DNA of 64,000 bases, taken from assembly GCF_002901445.1 (NCBI RefSeq), contig NZ_PPPD01000001.1:2100001-2164000 (forward strand), read 5' to 3'. The stretch comes from Deinococcus koreensis. Its GTDB lineage: Bacteria > Deinococcota > Deinococci > Deinococcales > Deinococcaceae. Positions 18,489-26,820 of the stretch are shown one piece after another (the stretch's first letter is position 1; each line of letters begins with the position of its first letter). The notes beneath the pieces were generated by a model. It was not told where the DNA came from, did no database searches, and saw only the letters and a list, made by a program, of their open reading frames with translations. Both the position numbers and the translations under genes were made by a program.

Positions 18489-19790
18489 TCAGGGGGCCGC
18501 GTTCTCGCGCAGGATGCGGTCGCCGGCCTCCTGGGCCTTTTGCAGGGTGGTGCGGGCGTCCTGCTTGCCCTCCAGGAAGAGCTGCAGGTTGGGCACCACG
18601 GCGTTGCCCTCCATGGGCGGGTAGCCCGCCACGGTGGGGCGGATGCGCGCGAATTTCAGGGTCTCGGTCATGGGCTTCCAGAAGGGGTCGTTCTGGAAGT
18701 AGGGGTCGTTCACGGCGCGCAGGTTGCCGGGGATGTTGTTGCTGGTCTTGGCCCACAGCAGGGCGTTCTTCGGGTCGTTCAGCCACCACTTGATGAACGT
18801 CCAGGCGGCGTCTTTTTGCTTCGAGGCCTGCGGGATCGCCAGCCCGAACCCGCCCATCACGCTGCCGCGCGCCCCGGTCGGGCCGGCGGGCGGCGGGATG
18901 ATCCCGAACTCCAGATCCTTGCCGTATTTGCGGTAGCCGTCGATGCTCCAGGGGCCGGTGTAGATCATGGCGGCCTTGCCGGTCACGAAGGGATCCTGCG
19001 CGTTCGCCTCGCCCTGGCCGAAGCCCAGCTCATAGACCTTGTTCTGGTTGATCATGCGGTTCCAGAAGTCCAGCACGCGCAGCCCCGCTTCCGAGTTGAA
19101 GGCGGTCTTGGTGCCGTCGGCGGTGAGCATGCTGCCGCCCGCCTGCTGCAGGTACATGTTGAAGAGCCCCGCGTCGTTCATCAGGAAACCCGTGCGGGTC
19201 AGCTTGCCACTGGCGTCGCGCTGGCTGAGCTTGATGGCCGCCTGCTCCAGCTGCGCCCAGGTGCGCGGCGGCTGCAGCCCGGCTTCCCGGAAGAGCTTCT
19301 TGTTGTAGAAGATCGCGCGGGCGTCCACCGTCAGGGGCAGGCCGTAGATGTTCTGGCCCGAGGACAGCTCCTTGACGGCTTCCGGATAGAAGTCGGCCAG
19401 CCGGATCTTGTCGCGGGTCAGGTAGGTGTTGATGGGCGCCAGCACGTTCTTCGGCGCGTACAGGGCGGTGCGGAAGCGGTCCCACACGATCACGTCGGGC
19501 ACCTGTCCGGTGGTGGCGGCGGTCAGGAACTTGGTGATGATGTCCTGCTGCGGCACGTAGCGTACCCGCACCTGCGACTGCGAGGCGTTGAAGGCGTTCA
19601 CCATGGTGTTGATCTGCTTCTCGCCGTCGCCCGTCCAGTCGCCCCAGAGCGTGATGGACGTCTGGGCGCCGGCCCACGACAGGCTGGCCCCGCACAGGGC
19701 GAGGGCAGCGCTGAGCGCGGCGCAGCGGGGCAGTGCCCGGGAAAGCAGCGCCTGGGGAAACGGTGACGAAGGAGCAAGGGAACGCTTCAT
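18489..19790 (-). CDS. Sugar ABC transporter solute-binding protein
   Basis: An extracytoplasmic binding protein (433 residues from ATG 19790) of the MalE-like family. The signal peptide runs from MKRS to about SLSWAGAQ. The mature part has TSITLWGDWTGDGEKQINTM, family blocks such as GKAAMIYTGPWSID, and the C-terminal NNIPGN region. Three in-frame ATGs (19826, 19808, 19790), each preceded by an SD-like GGWGGTTCTG word, are possible starts. The last is used here because it places MKR directly before the hydrophobic core, but the two upstream SDs are stronger. It heads the mannan operon and probably binds alpha-mannooligosaccharides. Confidence 0.9.
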   Translation of the reverse strand: MKRSLAPSSPFPQALLSRALPRCAALSAALALCGASLSWAGAQTSITLWGDWTGDGEKQINTMVNAFNASQSQVRVRYVPQQDIITKFLTAATTGQVPDVIVWDRFRTALYAPKNVLAPINTYLTRDKIRLADFYPEAVKELSSGQNIYGLPLTVDARAIFYNKKLFREAGLQPPRTWAQLEQAAIKLSQRDASGKLTRTGFLMNDAGLFNMYLQQAGGSMLTADGTKTAFNSEAGLRVLDFWNRMINQNKVYELGFGQGEANAQDPFVTGKAAMIYTGPWSIDGYRKYGKDLEFGIIPPPAGPTGARGSVMGGFGLAIPQASKQKDAAWTFIKWWLNDPKNALLWAKTSNNIPGNLRAVNDPYFQNDPFWKPMTETLKFARIRPTVAGYPPMEGNAVVPNLQLFLEGKQDARTTLQKAQEAGDRILRENAAP

Positions 19791-19841
19791 GTCAGAACCA
19801 CCGCTCATGCCAGAACCTCCGATCATGTCAGAACCTCCGCG
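19788..19841 (-). repeat. Three tandem 18-bp repeats, each an SD plus ATG
   Basis: Three 18-bp units end in ATG at 19826, 19808 and 19790. Units one and two have GGAGGTTCTG and the third GGTGGTTCTG, with the ATG 7 nt after the GGWGG core. All starts share one reading frame, so the block is a triplicated translation-initiation module. Confidence 0.8.
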
Positions 19842-19937
19842 AGGCGTGGCAGACGTCACCCGGGCACGCCCCCCGTGCGTGGGACGCCCTGACGGGACGC
19901 TCTTCGTCCGCCTGGATTGTTCGCTCTCGATGGCCGG

Positions 19938-19968
19938 AGTGTACGGTTGCCCTGACCTGACATGTCAA
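19938..19968 (-). promoter_or_regulatory. Candidate mannan operon promoter with palindromic operator
   Basis: Minus-strand TTGACA (19963-19968) and TACACT (19938-19943) are 19 bp apart. The perfect 10-bp palindrome TGACATGTCA (19958-19967) covers the -35, where a repressor such as the operon's GntR/LacI-type regulator could bind. Confidence 0.45.
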
Positions 19969-20051
19969 CAGGACAACTCCGGGTCAGCTGTGGGCCAGGG
20001 GCGGCCCTGCGGCTGGGGCGGCGTCCGCTGACGGGGGCGGGGCGAGGTCGG

Positions 20052-20081
20052 TTGACTTTGCTTTCCGGGCGGGAGTATACC
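20052..20081 (+). promoter_or_regulatory. Promoter for the second sugar importer operon
   Basis: TTGACT (20052-20057) and TATACC (20076-20081) are separated by 18 bp, about 90 bp before the ATG at 20173. The region between the two divergent operons (19827-20172) holds no gene. Confidence 0.6.
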
Positions 20082-20172
20082 TGACCGGTACATCATCACA
20101 ATTGCCCGACCAGTGCCCTAGAAGTGCCCGCCAGACCGCGCTTTCTCTGCTTCTCCCGCAGGAGGTACGCCC

Positions 20173-21426
20173 ATGAACCGGACGCTGATTCCGCTCTCGT
20201 TGCTGCTGCTCGCCCCTCTGGCCGGTGCCCAGACGACCACCCTGACCATCGAGAGCTGGCGCAACGACGACCTCAAGGTCTGGCGCGACTCGATCATCCC
20301 GGCCTTCGAGAAACAGAACCCGGACATCCGGGTGGTCTTCTCGCCCAGCGCCCCGGCCGAGTATAACGCCGTGCTGGACGCCAAGCTCAAGGCGGGCACG
20401 GCCGGCGACCTGATCACCTGCCGGCCCTTCGACAAGAGCCTGGAGCTGTTCAACGCCAAGCGCCTGAGCAGCCTGAACGGGCTCGCGGGCCTGAACAACT
20501 TCGACGCGGTGGCGAAGGCCGCCTGGTCGACCGACGACGGCAAGACGACCTTCTGTATCCCCATGGCCTCGGTGATCCACGGCTTCCTGTACAACAAGGC
20601 GGCCTTCAAGGAACTGGGCCTGAGCGAGCCCACCACCGAGGCGCAGTTCCTGGCGGCCATGACCAAGATCAAGGCGAGCGGCAAGTACGAGCCGCTGGTC
20701 ATGGGCACCAAGGATCAGTGGGAGTCCGCGACCATGGGCTACCAGAACATCGGCCCGACGCTGTGGAACGGGGAGACCGGCCGCAAGGGCCTCATCTCCG
20801 GCAGCGCCCAGTACAACAAGGGCGGCTTCCTGCAGGCCTTCCAGGCGCTGGAACGCTGGAAGCCCTTCCTGCCGCGCGGCTATCAGGCGCTGGCGTACCC
20901 CGACGCGCAGAACCTCTTCGCGCAGGGGCGCGGCGCCGTCTACCCGGCCGGCAGCTGGGACATCGGCACCTTCCGCCAGATGAACCCCAAGCTGGAGCTG
21001 GGGGCCTTCGCGCCCTACTCGATCTCCGGCAAGAAGTGCGTCATCGACGACCATCCCGACATCGGCCTGGGCATCAACGCCGCCAGCAAGAACCAGGCGG
21101 CGGCCCGCACCTTCCTGACCTGGGTCGCCTCGGACGCCTTCGCCACGCTGTACGCCAACGCGCTGCCGGGCTTCTTTCCGCTGGCGAACGTGAAGTACAC
21201 GGTGACCGACCCCGTGGCGCAGGAGTTCCTGCAGTGGAGAGCGCAGTGCGGCAAGAGCTTCCGCTCCTCGTACCAGATCCTCTCGCGCAACGCCAACCCG
21301 AACAACGAGAACGACCTGTGGAACGTCTCGTCGCAGCTCCTGAACGGCGCCATGACCCCGCAGGCGGCCGGCGACCTGGTGCAGAAGAACCTGGCGAGCT
21401 GGTACGCGCCGCAGAAAGGCAAGTAG
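20173..21426 (+). CDS. Sugar ABC transporter solute-binding protein
   Basis: A 417-residue binding protein with a signal peptide (MNRTLIPLSLLLLAPLAGAQ) and the extracellular solute-binding fold (TTTLTIESWRNDDLKVWRDS, then ALAYPDAQNLFAQGRGAVYP). AGGAGGT lies 8 nt before ATG 20173. It heads an operon with two permeases and two dehydrogenases. It differs clearly from the mannan binding protein, so another sugar or sugar alcohol is expected; the ligand cannot be read from sequence. A hairpin directly after the stop may raise its level over the permeases. Confidence 0.9.
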   Translation: MNRTLIPLSLLLLAPLAGAQTTTLTIESWRNDDLKVWRDSIIPAFEKQNPDIRVVFSPSAPAEYNAVLDAKLKAGTAGDLITCRPFDKSLELFNAKRLSSLNGLAGLNNFDAVAKAAWSTDDGKTTFCIPMASVIHGFLYNKAAFKELGLSEPTTEAQFLAAMTKIKASGKYEPLVMGTKDQWESATMGYQNIGPTLWNGETGRKGLISGSAQYNKGGFLQAFQALERWKPFLPRGYQALAYPDAQNLFAQGRGAVYPAGSWDIGTFRQMNPKLELGAFAPYSISGKKCVIDDHPDIGLGINAASKNQAAARTFLTWVASDAFATLYANALPGFFPLANVKYTVTDPVAQEFLQWRAQCGKSFRSSYQILSRNANPNNENDLWNVSSQLLNGAMTPQAAGDLVQKNLASWYAPQKGK

Positions 21427-21472
21427 GCCCGGCCCCTGTCAGGCCCTGTCCGGTTCGCGCCGGGCCGGGCCT
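21425..21472 (+). terminator. Intercistronic 11-bp hairpin after the binding-protein gene
   Basis: Perfect arms 21425-21435 and 21462-21472 (AGGCCCGGCCC and complement) overlap the stop codon and enclose a 26-nt loop. No T-run follows. It is suited to mRNA stabilisation or partial attenuation. Confidence 0.55.
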
Positions 21473-21506
21473 GAGTCTCATTCCCCGAGCTTCCGAGGTG
21501 TCCTGA

Positions 21507-22439
21507 ATGCTCCAGCCCCCGCGCCGCGCCCGCCGGCCCTTTCCGTGGCACATCGTGGTGTTCCTGGCCCCGGCCGTGCTGATCTACACGGCGGTGATGA
21601 TCTACCCGATCCTGGCGTCGCTGTGGCTCTCGCTGCAGACCCAGGTCGAGGGGGGCGCCGAGCGCTTCGCCGGGCTCGCCAACTACCGGCGGCTGCTGGG
21701 CAGCGAGCTGTACGCCCAGCCGCTGTGGAACGCGGTGCGGAACAACCTGGTGTTCTTCGCCATCCACATGCTGGTACAGAACCCGGTGGGGCTGCTGCTG
21801 GCGGTGCTGCTCAGTTTCCGGCTGCGCGGCGCGGCCCTGTACCGCACGCTGCTGTTCACGCCCACGGTGCTCTCGGTGGTGATCATCGGCTTCGCCTGGA
21901 AGCTGATCCTGAACCCCGCCTGGGGCGTGCAGCGCGGCCTGCTCGAACCGCTGGGCCTGCAGGCCCTCGACCAGCCGTGGCTGGGGCTGCCGGGCAGCGC
22001 GCTGCCCACGCTGTCCTTGATCTCGGTGTGGCAGAACATCGGCATTCCCATGCTGCTGTTCCTGGCGGCCCTGGTGCGGATTCCCGACGAGCTGTACGAG
22101 GCCGCCCGGCTCGACGGCGCCGGCGGCTGGCGGATCTTCCGCTCGATCCAGTTGCCGCTGATCCTGCCCACGGTGGGCATCGTGAGCGTGCTGACCTTCG
22201 TGGGCAACTTCAACGCCTTCGACCTGATCTATTCGGTGCAGGGCGCGCTGGCCGGGCCGAACTTCGCCTCGGACATCCTGGGCACGCTGTTCTACCGCAC
22301 CTTCTTCGGGTATCAGCTGCAGTCCGGCGACGAGTACATGGGCGCGGCGGTGGCCGGCGTGATGCTGGGCATCATCCTGACCGGGCTGCTGCTGTACCTG
22401 GCCGCCGTGCAGCGCCGCCTGACGGAGGTGGAGCTGTGA
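21507..22439 (+). CDS. Sugar ABC transporter permease (MalF/UgpA type)
   Basis: A 310-residue permease with six hydrophobic segments and the EAA loop DELYEAARLDGAGGWRIF followed by LPLILPT. GAGGTG precedes ATG 21507. Its stop overlaps the next permease start (GTGA), indicating a coupled pair. It belongs to the importer of the binding protein at 20173. Confidence 0.92.
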   Translation: MLQPPRRARRPFPWHIVVFLAPAVLIYTAVMIYPILASLWLSLQTQVEGGAERFAGLANYRRLLGSELYAQPLWNAVRNNLVFFAIHMLVQNPVGLLLAVLLSFRLRGAALYRTLLFTPTVLSVVIIGFAWKLILNPAWGVQRGLLEPLGLQALDQPWLGLPGSALPTLSLISVWQNIGIPMLLFLAALVRIPDELYEAARLDGAGGWRIFRSIQLPLILPTVGIVSVLTFVGNFNAFDLIYSVQGALAGPNFASDILGTLFYRTFFGYQLQSGDEYMGAAVAGVMLGIILTGLLLYLAAVQRRLTEVEL

Positions 22440-23305
22440 CGCTGGGCGAGGCGCGGCCCGCTCCGGTGCGCGAGAAGCCCGTGGTGGGACGCGGCACCCA
22501 GGTCTTCGCGCACCTGGGCCTGATCCTCTTCAGCCTGCTGGCGACGCTGCCCACCGGGCTGATCATCATGAATTCCTTCAAAGACCGCATCAGCATCTTC
22601 GCGCGGCCCTTCGCCCTGCCGACCCCGACGACCTTCACGCTGGAGGGCTATCAGACGGTGGCGACCTCGGCCAACTTCGCGCTGTTCTTCCTGAACAGCC
22701 TGCTGGTCACGCTGGGCTCGCTGGCGCTGATCCTGCTGTGCAGCTCGATGGCCGCCTTCGCGCTCAGCGAGTACCGCTTCCGCCTGAACACCCTGACCGG
22801 CCTGTACCTGTCGCTGGGCATCATGGTGCCGATCCGCCTGGGCACCGTGGGCATCCTGAACCTGATGGTCGACTTGCACCTCGTGAATACCCTCTGGGCG
22901 CTGATCCTGGTGTACACGGCGCAGGGCATCCCGCTGGCGGTGTTCGTGCTGACCTCGTTCATGCGCGGCGTGCCCCGCGACCTGAAGGAGGCCGCGCGCA
23001 TCGACGGCGCGGGCGAATACCGCATCTACGGCCTGATCCTGCCGCTGATCCGCCCGGCGCTGGGCGCGGTCACGGCGATCTCGATGATCCCCATCTGGAA
23101 CGACCTGTGGTTCCCGCTGATCCTGGCCCCCGGCGAGAAGACCAAAACGGTCGTGCTGGGCGCCAGCGCCTTCCTGGGCCAGTTCGTGAACGACTACAAC
23201 GCGGTGCTGGCCGCCCTGACCCTGGCGATCGTGCCGGTGGTCGTGCTGTATGTGATCTTCTCGCGCCAGCTGGTGAGCGGCATCACGGGCGGGGCGCTGA
23301 AGTGA
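22436..23305 (+). CDS. Sugar ABC transporter permease (MalG type)
   Basis: A 289-residue permease. GTG 22436 is chosen over internal codons because GGAGG lies 7 nt upstream and it overlaps the previous stop by 4 bp. Six hydrophobic segments are visible, with the EAA loop DLKEAARIDGAGEYRIYGL and LPLIRPA. Its own stop overlaps the dehydrogenase start, extending the coupled chain. Confidence 0.92.
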   Translation: MTLGEARPAPVREKPVVGRGTQVFAHLGLILFSLLATLPTGLIIMNSFKDRISIFARPFALPTPTTFTLEGYQTVATSANFALFFLNSLLVTLGSLALILLCSSMAAFALSEYRFRLNTLTGLYLSLGIMVPIRLGTVGILNLMVDLHLVNTLWALILVYTAQGIPLAVFVLTSFMRGVPRDLKEAARIDGAGEYRIYGLILPLIRPALGAVTAISMIPIWNDLWFPLILAPGEKTKTVVLGASAFLGQFVNDYNAVLAALTLAIVPVVVLYVIFSRQLVSGITGGALK

Positions 23306-24273
23306 GGCGGGTGGGCCTGATCGGCACCGGGCTGATGGGCAGGGTTCACGCGCAGGGATGGGCGCAGCGTTCCGGGGTGTTGCGCGCCGTGTACGCCCCG
23401 GACGAGAACGCGAGGCATTTTGCCGCCCGCTTCGGCCTGCTCCCCTGCGCCACCCTGGACGAGCTGTGGCCGGAGGTGGACGTGGTGGACATCTGCACGC
23501 CGACCCCCAGCCACGCCGGGTACGCCGTGCAGGCGGCGCGGGCCGGCAAACACGTGATCTGCGAGAAACCGCTGGCGCTGACACTCGACGAGGCCGACCG
23601 GATCATCTCCGCCTGTGACGAGGCCGGCGTACGCCTCTTCGTCGCCCACGTCCTGCGCTTCTTTCCGCAGTACGCCGCCGCGCAGGCCCAGGTCGCCCTC
23701 GGCGCCGTCGGGGAGCCGCGCACGCTGCGCCTGAGCCGGCTGTCCTCGCCGCCTGCCCCCGGAAGCTGGCTGTTGGACGAGGCCCAGAGCGGTGGCGTGC
23801 CCCTCGACCTGATGATCCACGACCTCGATTACGCACGCTGGATCGCGGGCGAGGTGGGCCGCGTATACGCCGCGCAGGCCCGGCGGGGTGACCGCGTGAG
23901 CGTCCACGCCACCCTCTCGCATACGGGCGGAGCGATCTCACTGGTCGAAGGCGGCTGGGCGGCTCCTCCCGGCGTGTTCCGCACCGCGCTGGACATCGCG
24001 GGCACGGGCGGAGTCATCGAATGGACGTCGGACGCGGCGCCGCCCCTGCAGGCGCACGGTGTTGTCCCGGCCACCGCCGAACAGGACGGCGCCGCCCTGC
24101 CGGAGCTGGGCGAGGGCGACCCCTATGCCGCCGAGCTGTGGCACGCCTACGACGCCCTGGAGACTGGCCAGCCCCTGCGTATCGAGCCCGCCGACGCGCG
24201 GGCGGCGCTGGCCCTCGCGCTGGCCGTGCGCCGCAGCCTGGAGTCGGGCCAGCCCGTGGAGGTGGAGGCATGA
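23302..24273 (+). CDS. Gfo/Idh/MocA-family NAD(P)-dependent dehydrogenase
   Basis: A 323-residue oxidoreductase. The N-terminal Rossmann fold starts VGLIGTGLMGRVHAQGWAQ, the family EKP motif is present (HVICEKPLALTLDEAD), and the catalytic region contains GGVPLDLMIHDLDYARW. Members oxidise or reduce sugars, inositols and related polyols. It starts at GTG 23302 overlapping the permease stop and ends overlapping the next dehydrogenase. It probably acts on the solute imported by this operon. Confidence 0.88.
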   Translation: MRRVGLIGTGLMGRVHAQGWAQRSGVLRAVYAPDENARHFAARFGLLPCATLDELWPEVDVVDICTPTPSHAGYAVQAARAGKHVICEKPLALTLDEADRIISACDEAGVRLFVAHVLRFFPQYAAAQAQVALGAVGEPRTLRLSRLSSPPAPGSWLLDEAQSGGVPLDLMIHDLDYARWIAGEVGRVYAAQARRGDRVSVHATLSHTGGAISLVEGGWAAPPGVFRTALDIAGTGGVIEWTSDAAPPLQAHGVVPATAEQDGAALPELGEGDPYAAELWHAYDALETGQPLRIEPADARAALALALAVRRSLESGQPVEVEA

Positions 24274-25295
24274 CAGCGCGGCGGATCGCCCTGCTGGGCG
24301 TCGCTCACGTCCACGCCGAGGGGTACGCCGCGTGGCTGAGTGTTCAGGCGGATGTGGAGGTGATCGGCTTCGCGGAGGATGACCCGGAAGTGGCGCAGGA
24401 CTTTGAAGCTACGACTGGACTTCAGTGGCGTCCTCTTCCCGGTCTCCTTGCCGCCCGGCCCCACGGCGTCATCGTGTGTGGCGAGACCGTTCAGCACCGC
24501 ACCCACGTCGAGGGCGCGGCCCGTGCCGGTGCCCACGTCCTGTGCGAGAAACCCCTGGCGACCACCCTGGAGGATGCCCAGGCCCTGCTGGACGCCTGCA
24601 CGCGGGCGGGAGTGACGCTCCATACAGCGTTTCCCGTCCGGTACTCGCCGGCCGTGCGGCAACTGCGTGCTCATATTCAGGGCGGTGACCTGGGCGACCT
24701 GCTGGCCTACAGCGGCGTGAACCACTCGGTCAGCCCGGATCACGAACGCGCGTGGTTCAGCGACCTGGCACTGGCGGGCGGCGGGGCGGGCATGGATCAC
24801 ATCATCCATCTGGCCGATCTGCTCCACCACCTCGGGGAACGCGTGCAGAGCATCCACGCCCGCCTGATCCCGGTGCCCGCCTGGACGATCCCCGGCCATG
24901 AACAGACCGACGCCGCCGGGCTCGTCACCCTGAAACTGGCCTCGGGCGCCGTCGCCACGGTCGACTGTTCGTGGAGCCGCCCGCGCGCCTACCCGCGCTG
25001 GGGCCACCTGAAGCTGGACGTGACGGGCACGGCCGGGATGCGCTCGCTGGACGCCTTCGCGGAGCACCTGAGCGTCACCACGGGGCAGGGTCGTCGCTGG
25101 GCTGGCTATGGCGCGGATCTGAACGCCGCCATGCTGCGCGACTTTCTGACCGTGTGCGGTGGGGGAGAGGCGGGGCTCCTCGCCAGCGGGCAGGACGGCC
25201 TGGAGGCGTTGAGGGTCGTGCTGGCGGCCTACGAGTCGGAGCGGGCGGGGCGGGTGGTCGAGCTGAGTGCAGATGCCGATGCTGCGGCCCGATAG
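24270..25295 (+). CDS. Second Gfo/Idh/MocA-family dehydrogenase
   Basis: A 341-residue relative of the preceding gene, with IALLGVAHVHAEGY in the nucleotide-binding loop, the EKP motif (HVLCEKPLATTLEDA) and a conserved GGGAGMDHIIHLADLL block carrying the catalytic His. The glycine loop departs from GxGxxG (GVAHVH), as in some family members. It overlaps its neighbour by 4 bp (ATGA). Two divergent dehydrogenases in one operon suggest successive steps on one substrate, such as oxidation and epimerisation. Confidence 0.85.
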   Translation: MTARRIALLGVAHVHAEGYAAWLSVQADVEVIGFAEDDPEVAQDFEATTGLQWRPLPGLLAARPHGVIVCGETVQHRTHVEGAARAGAHVLCEKPLATTLEDAQALLDACTRAGVTLHTAFPVRYSPAVRQLRAHIQGGDLGDLLAYSGVNHSVSPDHERAWFSDLALAGGGAGMDHIIHLADLLHHLGERVQSIHARLIPVPAWTIPGHEQTDAAGLVTLKLASGAVATVDCSWSRPRAYPRWGHLKLDVTGTAGMRSLDAFAEHLSVTTGQGRRWAGYGADLNAAMLRDFLTVCGGGEAGLLASGQDGLEALRVVLAAYESERAGRVVELSADADAAAR

Positions 25296-25310
25296 ACGCG
25301 CCCAGGTTGC

Positions 25311-25316
25311 TACACT
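25311..25316 (+). promoter_or_regulatory. Leaderless -10 box
   Basis: TACACT lies 8 nt before ATG 25325 and no SD is present, so the mRNA is predicted to begin at or next to the start codon. Confidence 0.6.
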
Positions 25317-25324
25317 CGCCGCAC

Positions 25325-26455
25325 ATGCCCAGCGCACAGGAACGGATTCGGGAGGCGGTTGGCGCCATTCAGGGCTGGCTCGCACACCTCCCCAATCCTG
25401 GTGAAGCGGTGGTTCGGCAGGCCATCGTGCTGCGCCTGCTGCACGCTGCTGGCTTTGACATCTGGAACCCGGCTGAGGTCGTGCCTGAGGAGACCAACGC
25501 CACCGGTAACCGCTCGGACTTTCTCATCCGGGTTGGTGAGGGCAAATGCGCGCTGGAACTCAAGGGCATGAACGTGACGCTGGGCGCTGCACATTACCAG
25601 CAGGCCGCCACCTACGCCGTCAACGAAGGCACCCGCTGGGCCATCATTACCAACGGCCGCGTCTGGGTCGCGCTCGACGAGCATCTGCCCGGCAGGTGGG
25701 AGGATCGCGTGGCCCTGAAACTCGAGCTGGGCCAGGAGGGGCATACCTTCGCCGACGATCTGGCCGCCCTGCTTGACGTGGAGACCTGGCGGGCCGACGC
25801 TTTTGCCGACGCGGTGCAGACCATCAAGAGCCGCCAGCAGCAGCGGCTCGACGAAGCGCGTATCCGCCGCGAGAAGACGGCTGTGGTCGAGGGCGTGATG
25901 GCCCAATTCAAAATCCCTACTTTCGCCCTGGCTGTCGCTGCCGCCTTGGAGATGAACAAGCTGACGGAAGCTGAGCGGGATGTGCTGTTAGGTCGTCCCG
26001 TCGCATTGACTCGTGAGTCTCCGCCTGCGTCACGGCAGCGAAAACGCCACAAGCCGGAAGTGCCGCCCCAGCGTATTCAAGAGGAATCATCAGGAAAGAT
26101 CCGTTTCACGTACTCCATCAAGGAGGCCCTGGCCCATGCCGTCTATGAGCCGGAAAAGGGGACGTGGACAGTATTGGCCGGAAGCACGGCAATCGCCGAG
26201 ATAAAACTCTATGCCGGTGCTGTAAGTAAGCGCCGCGAGCTTGGACTGGCGGAGGGAATGCTCATTCAAGAATCCAGCGGACTGCTGCGATATGTGAAGG
26301 ACGTTGAATATCCGACTCCGAGTCAGGCCGCTGACGACATCTCCGGGGCATCGAAAAATGGCTGGACGGTCTGGAAAGACACTCAGGGCCGCACGGCACA
26401 GCATTACCGCCCTGCTAAGAACCGAGTTTCTCCCGCCGGCTCACCGTCCCCGTGA
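25325..26455 (+). CDS. Orphan HsdR-N-like nuclease with C-terminal DUF4357-like domain
   Basis: A 376-residue protein. Residues about 20-150 match the type I restriction R-subunit N-terminal nuclease fold, with D, then E-x-K, in NRSDFLIRVGEGKCALELKG and a following Q in HYQQAATYA. A helical linker with basic residues (SRQRKRHK) follows, then a C-terminal domain (about 255-365) of DUF4357 type (LAGSTAI, SKRRELGL, SGASKNGWTVWK). There is no helicase or methylase nearby. Its function is unknown; a DNA-cutting or DNA-sensing role is inferred from the fold. Its last 41 bp overlap the convergent thioesterase gene. Confidence 0.8.
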   Translation: MPSAQERIREAVGAIQGWLAHLPNPGEAVVRQAIVLRLLHAAGFDIWNPAEVVPEETNATGNRSDFLIRVGEGKCALELKGMNVTLGAAHYQQAATYAVNEGTRWAIITNGRVWVALDEHLPGRWEDRVALKLELGQEGHTFADDLAALLDVETWRADAFADAVQTIKSRQQQRLDEARIRREKTAVVEGVMAQFKIPTFALAVAAALEMNKLTEAERDVLLGRPVALTRESPPASRQRKRHKPEVPPQRIQEESSGKIRFTYSIKEALAHAVYEPEKGTWTVLAGSTAIAEIKLYAGAVSKRRELGLAEGMLIQESSGLLRYVKDVEYPTPSQAADDISGASKNGWTVWKDTQGRTAQHYRPAKNRVSPAGSPSP

Positions 26456-26783
26456 ACAGCGCGATCACCTCGCCCTCCTCGCCGCGCCGCACCTCCACGC
26501 GGTAGGTGGCGAGGGTGCGGCCCACGCGTTCGGGGGTCGCCACCGCCACCAGCCGGTCGCCCTCGCGTGCGGCGCGGAAGAAGCTCAGGTGGGTCTCGAC
26601 CGCGACCGCCTGGGCCTGCTGGTTGGAGATGAGCGCGAAGGCCTCGTCCGCGAGGCTGAAGATCAGGCCGCCGTGCGCGCTGCCGTGCATGTTCAGGCCC
26701 GCGCCGTCCACCATGAGGGCGACGCGGGTTCGTTCGGCAGACGCCTCCAGCACGGTCATGCCCAGGCGGGCGGCGTAGGTCAT
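26415..26783 (-). CDS. PaaI-type hotdog thioesterase
   Basis: A 122-residue single hotdog-fold protein that hydrolyses acyl-CoA thioesters. The signature LNMHGSAHGGLIFSLADEAF holds the HG pair and catalytic Asp typical of PaaI. ATG 26783 has no SD but a leaderless -10 box 6 nt upstream. A second Met eight residues in is possible. The 3' end overlaps the convergent nuclease gene. Confidence 0.85.
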   Translation of the reverse strand: MTYAARLGMTVLEASAERTRVALMVDGAGLNMHGSAHGGLIFSLADEAFALISNQQAQAVAVETHLSFFRAAREGDRLVAVATPERVGRTLATYRVEVRRGEEGEVIALFTGTVSRREKLGS

Positions 26784-26789
26784 GCGGGC

Positions 26790-26795
26790 AGGGTA
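26790..26795 (-). promoter_or_regulatory. Leaderless -10 box
   Basis: On the minus strand TACCCT lies 6 nt before ATG 26783, without an SD. Confidence 0.6.
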
Positions 26796-26820
26796 GCGCC
26801 CGGGCGTCCAGCGCGCGTGC

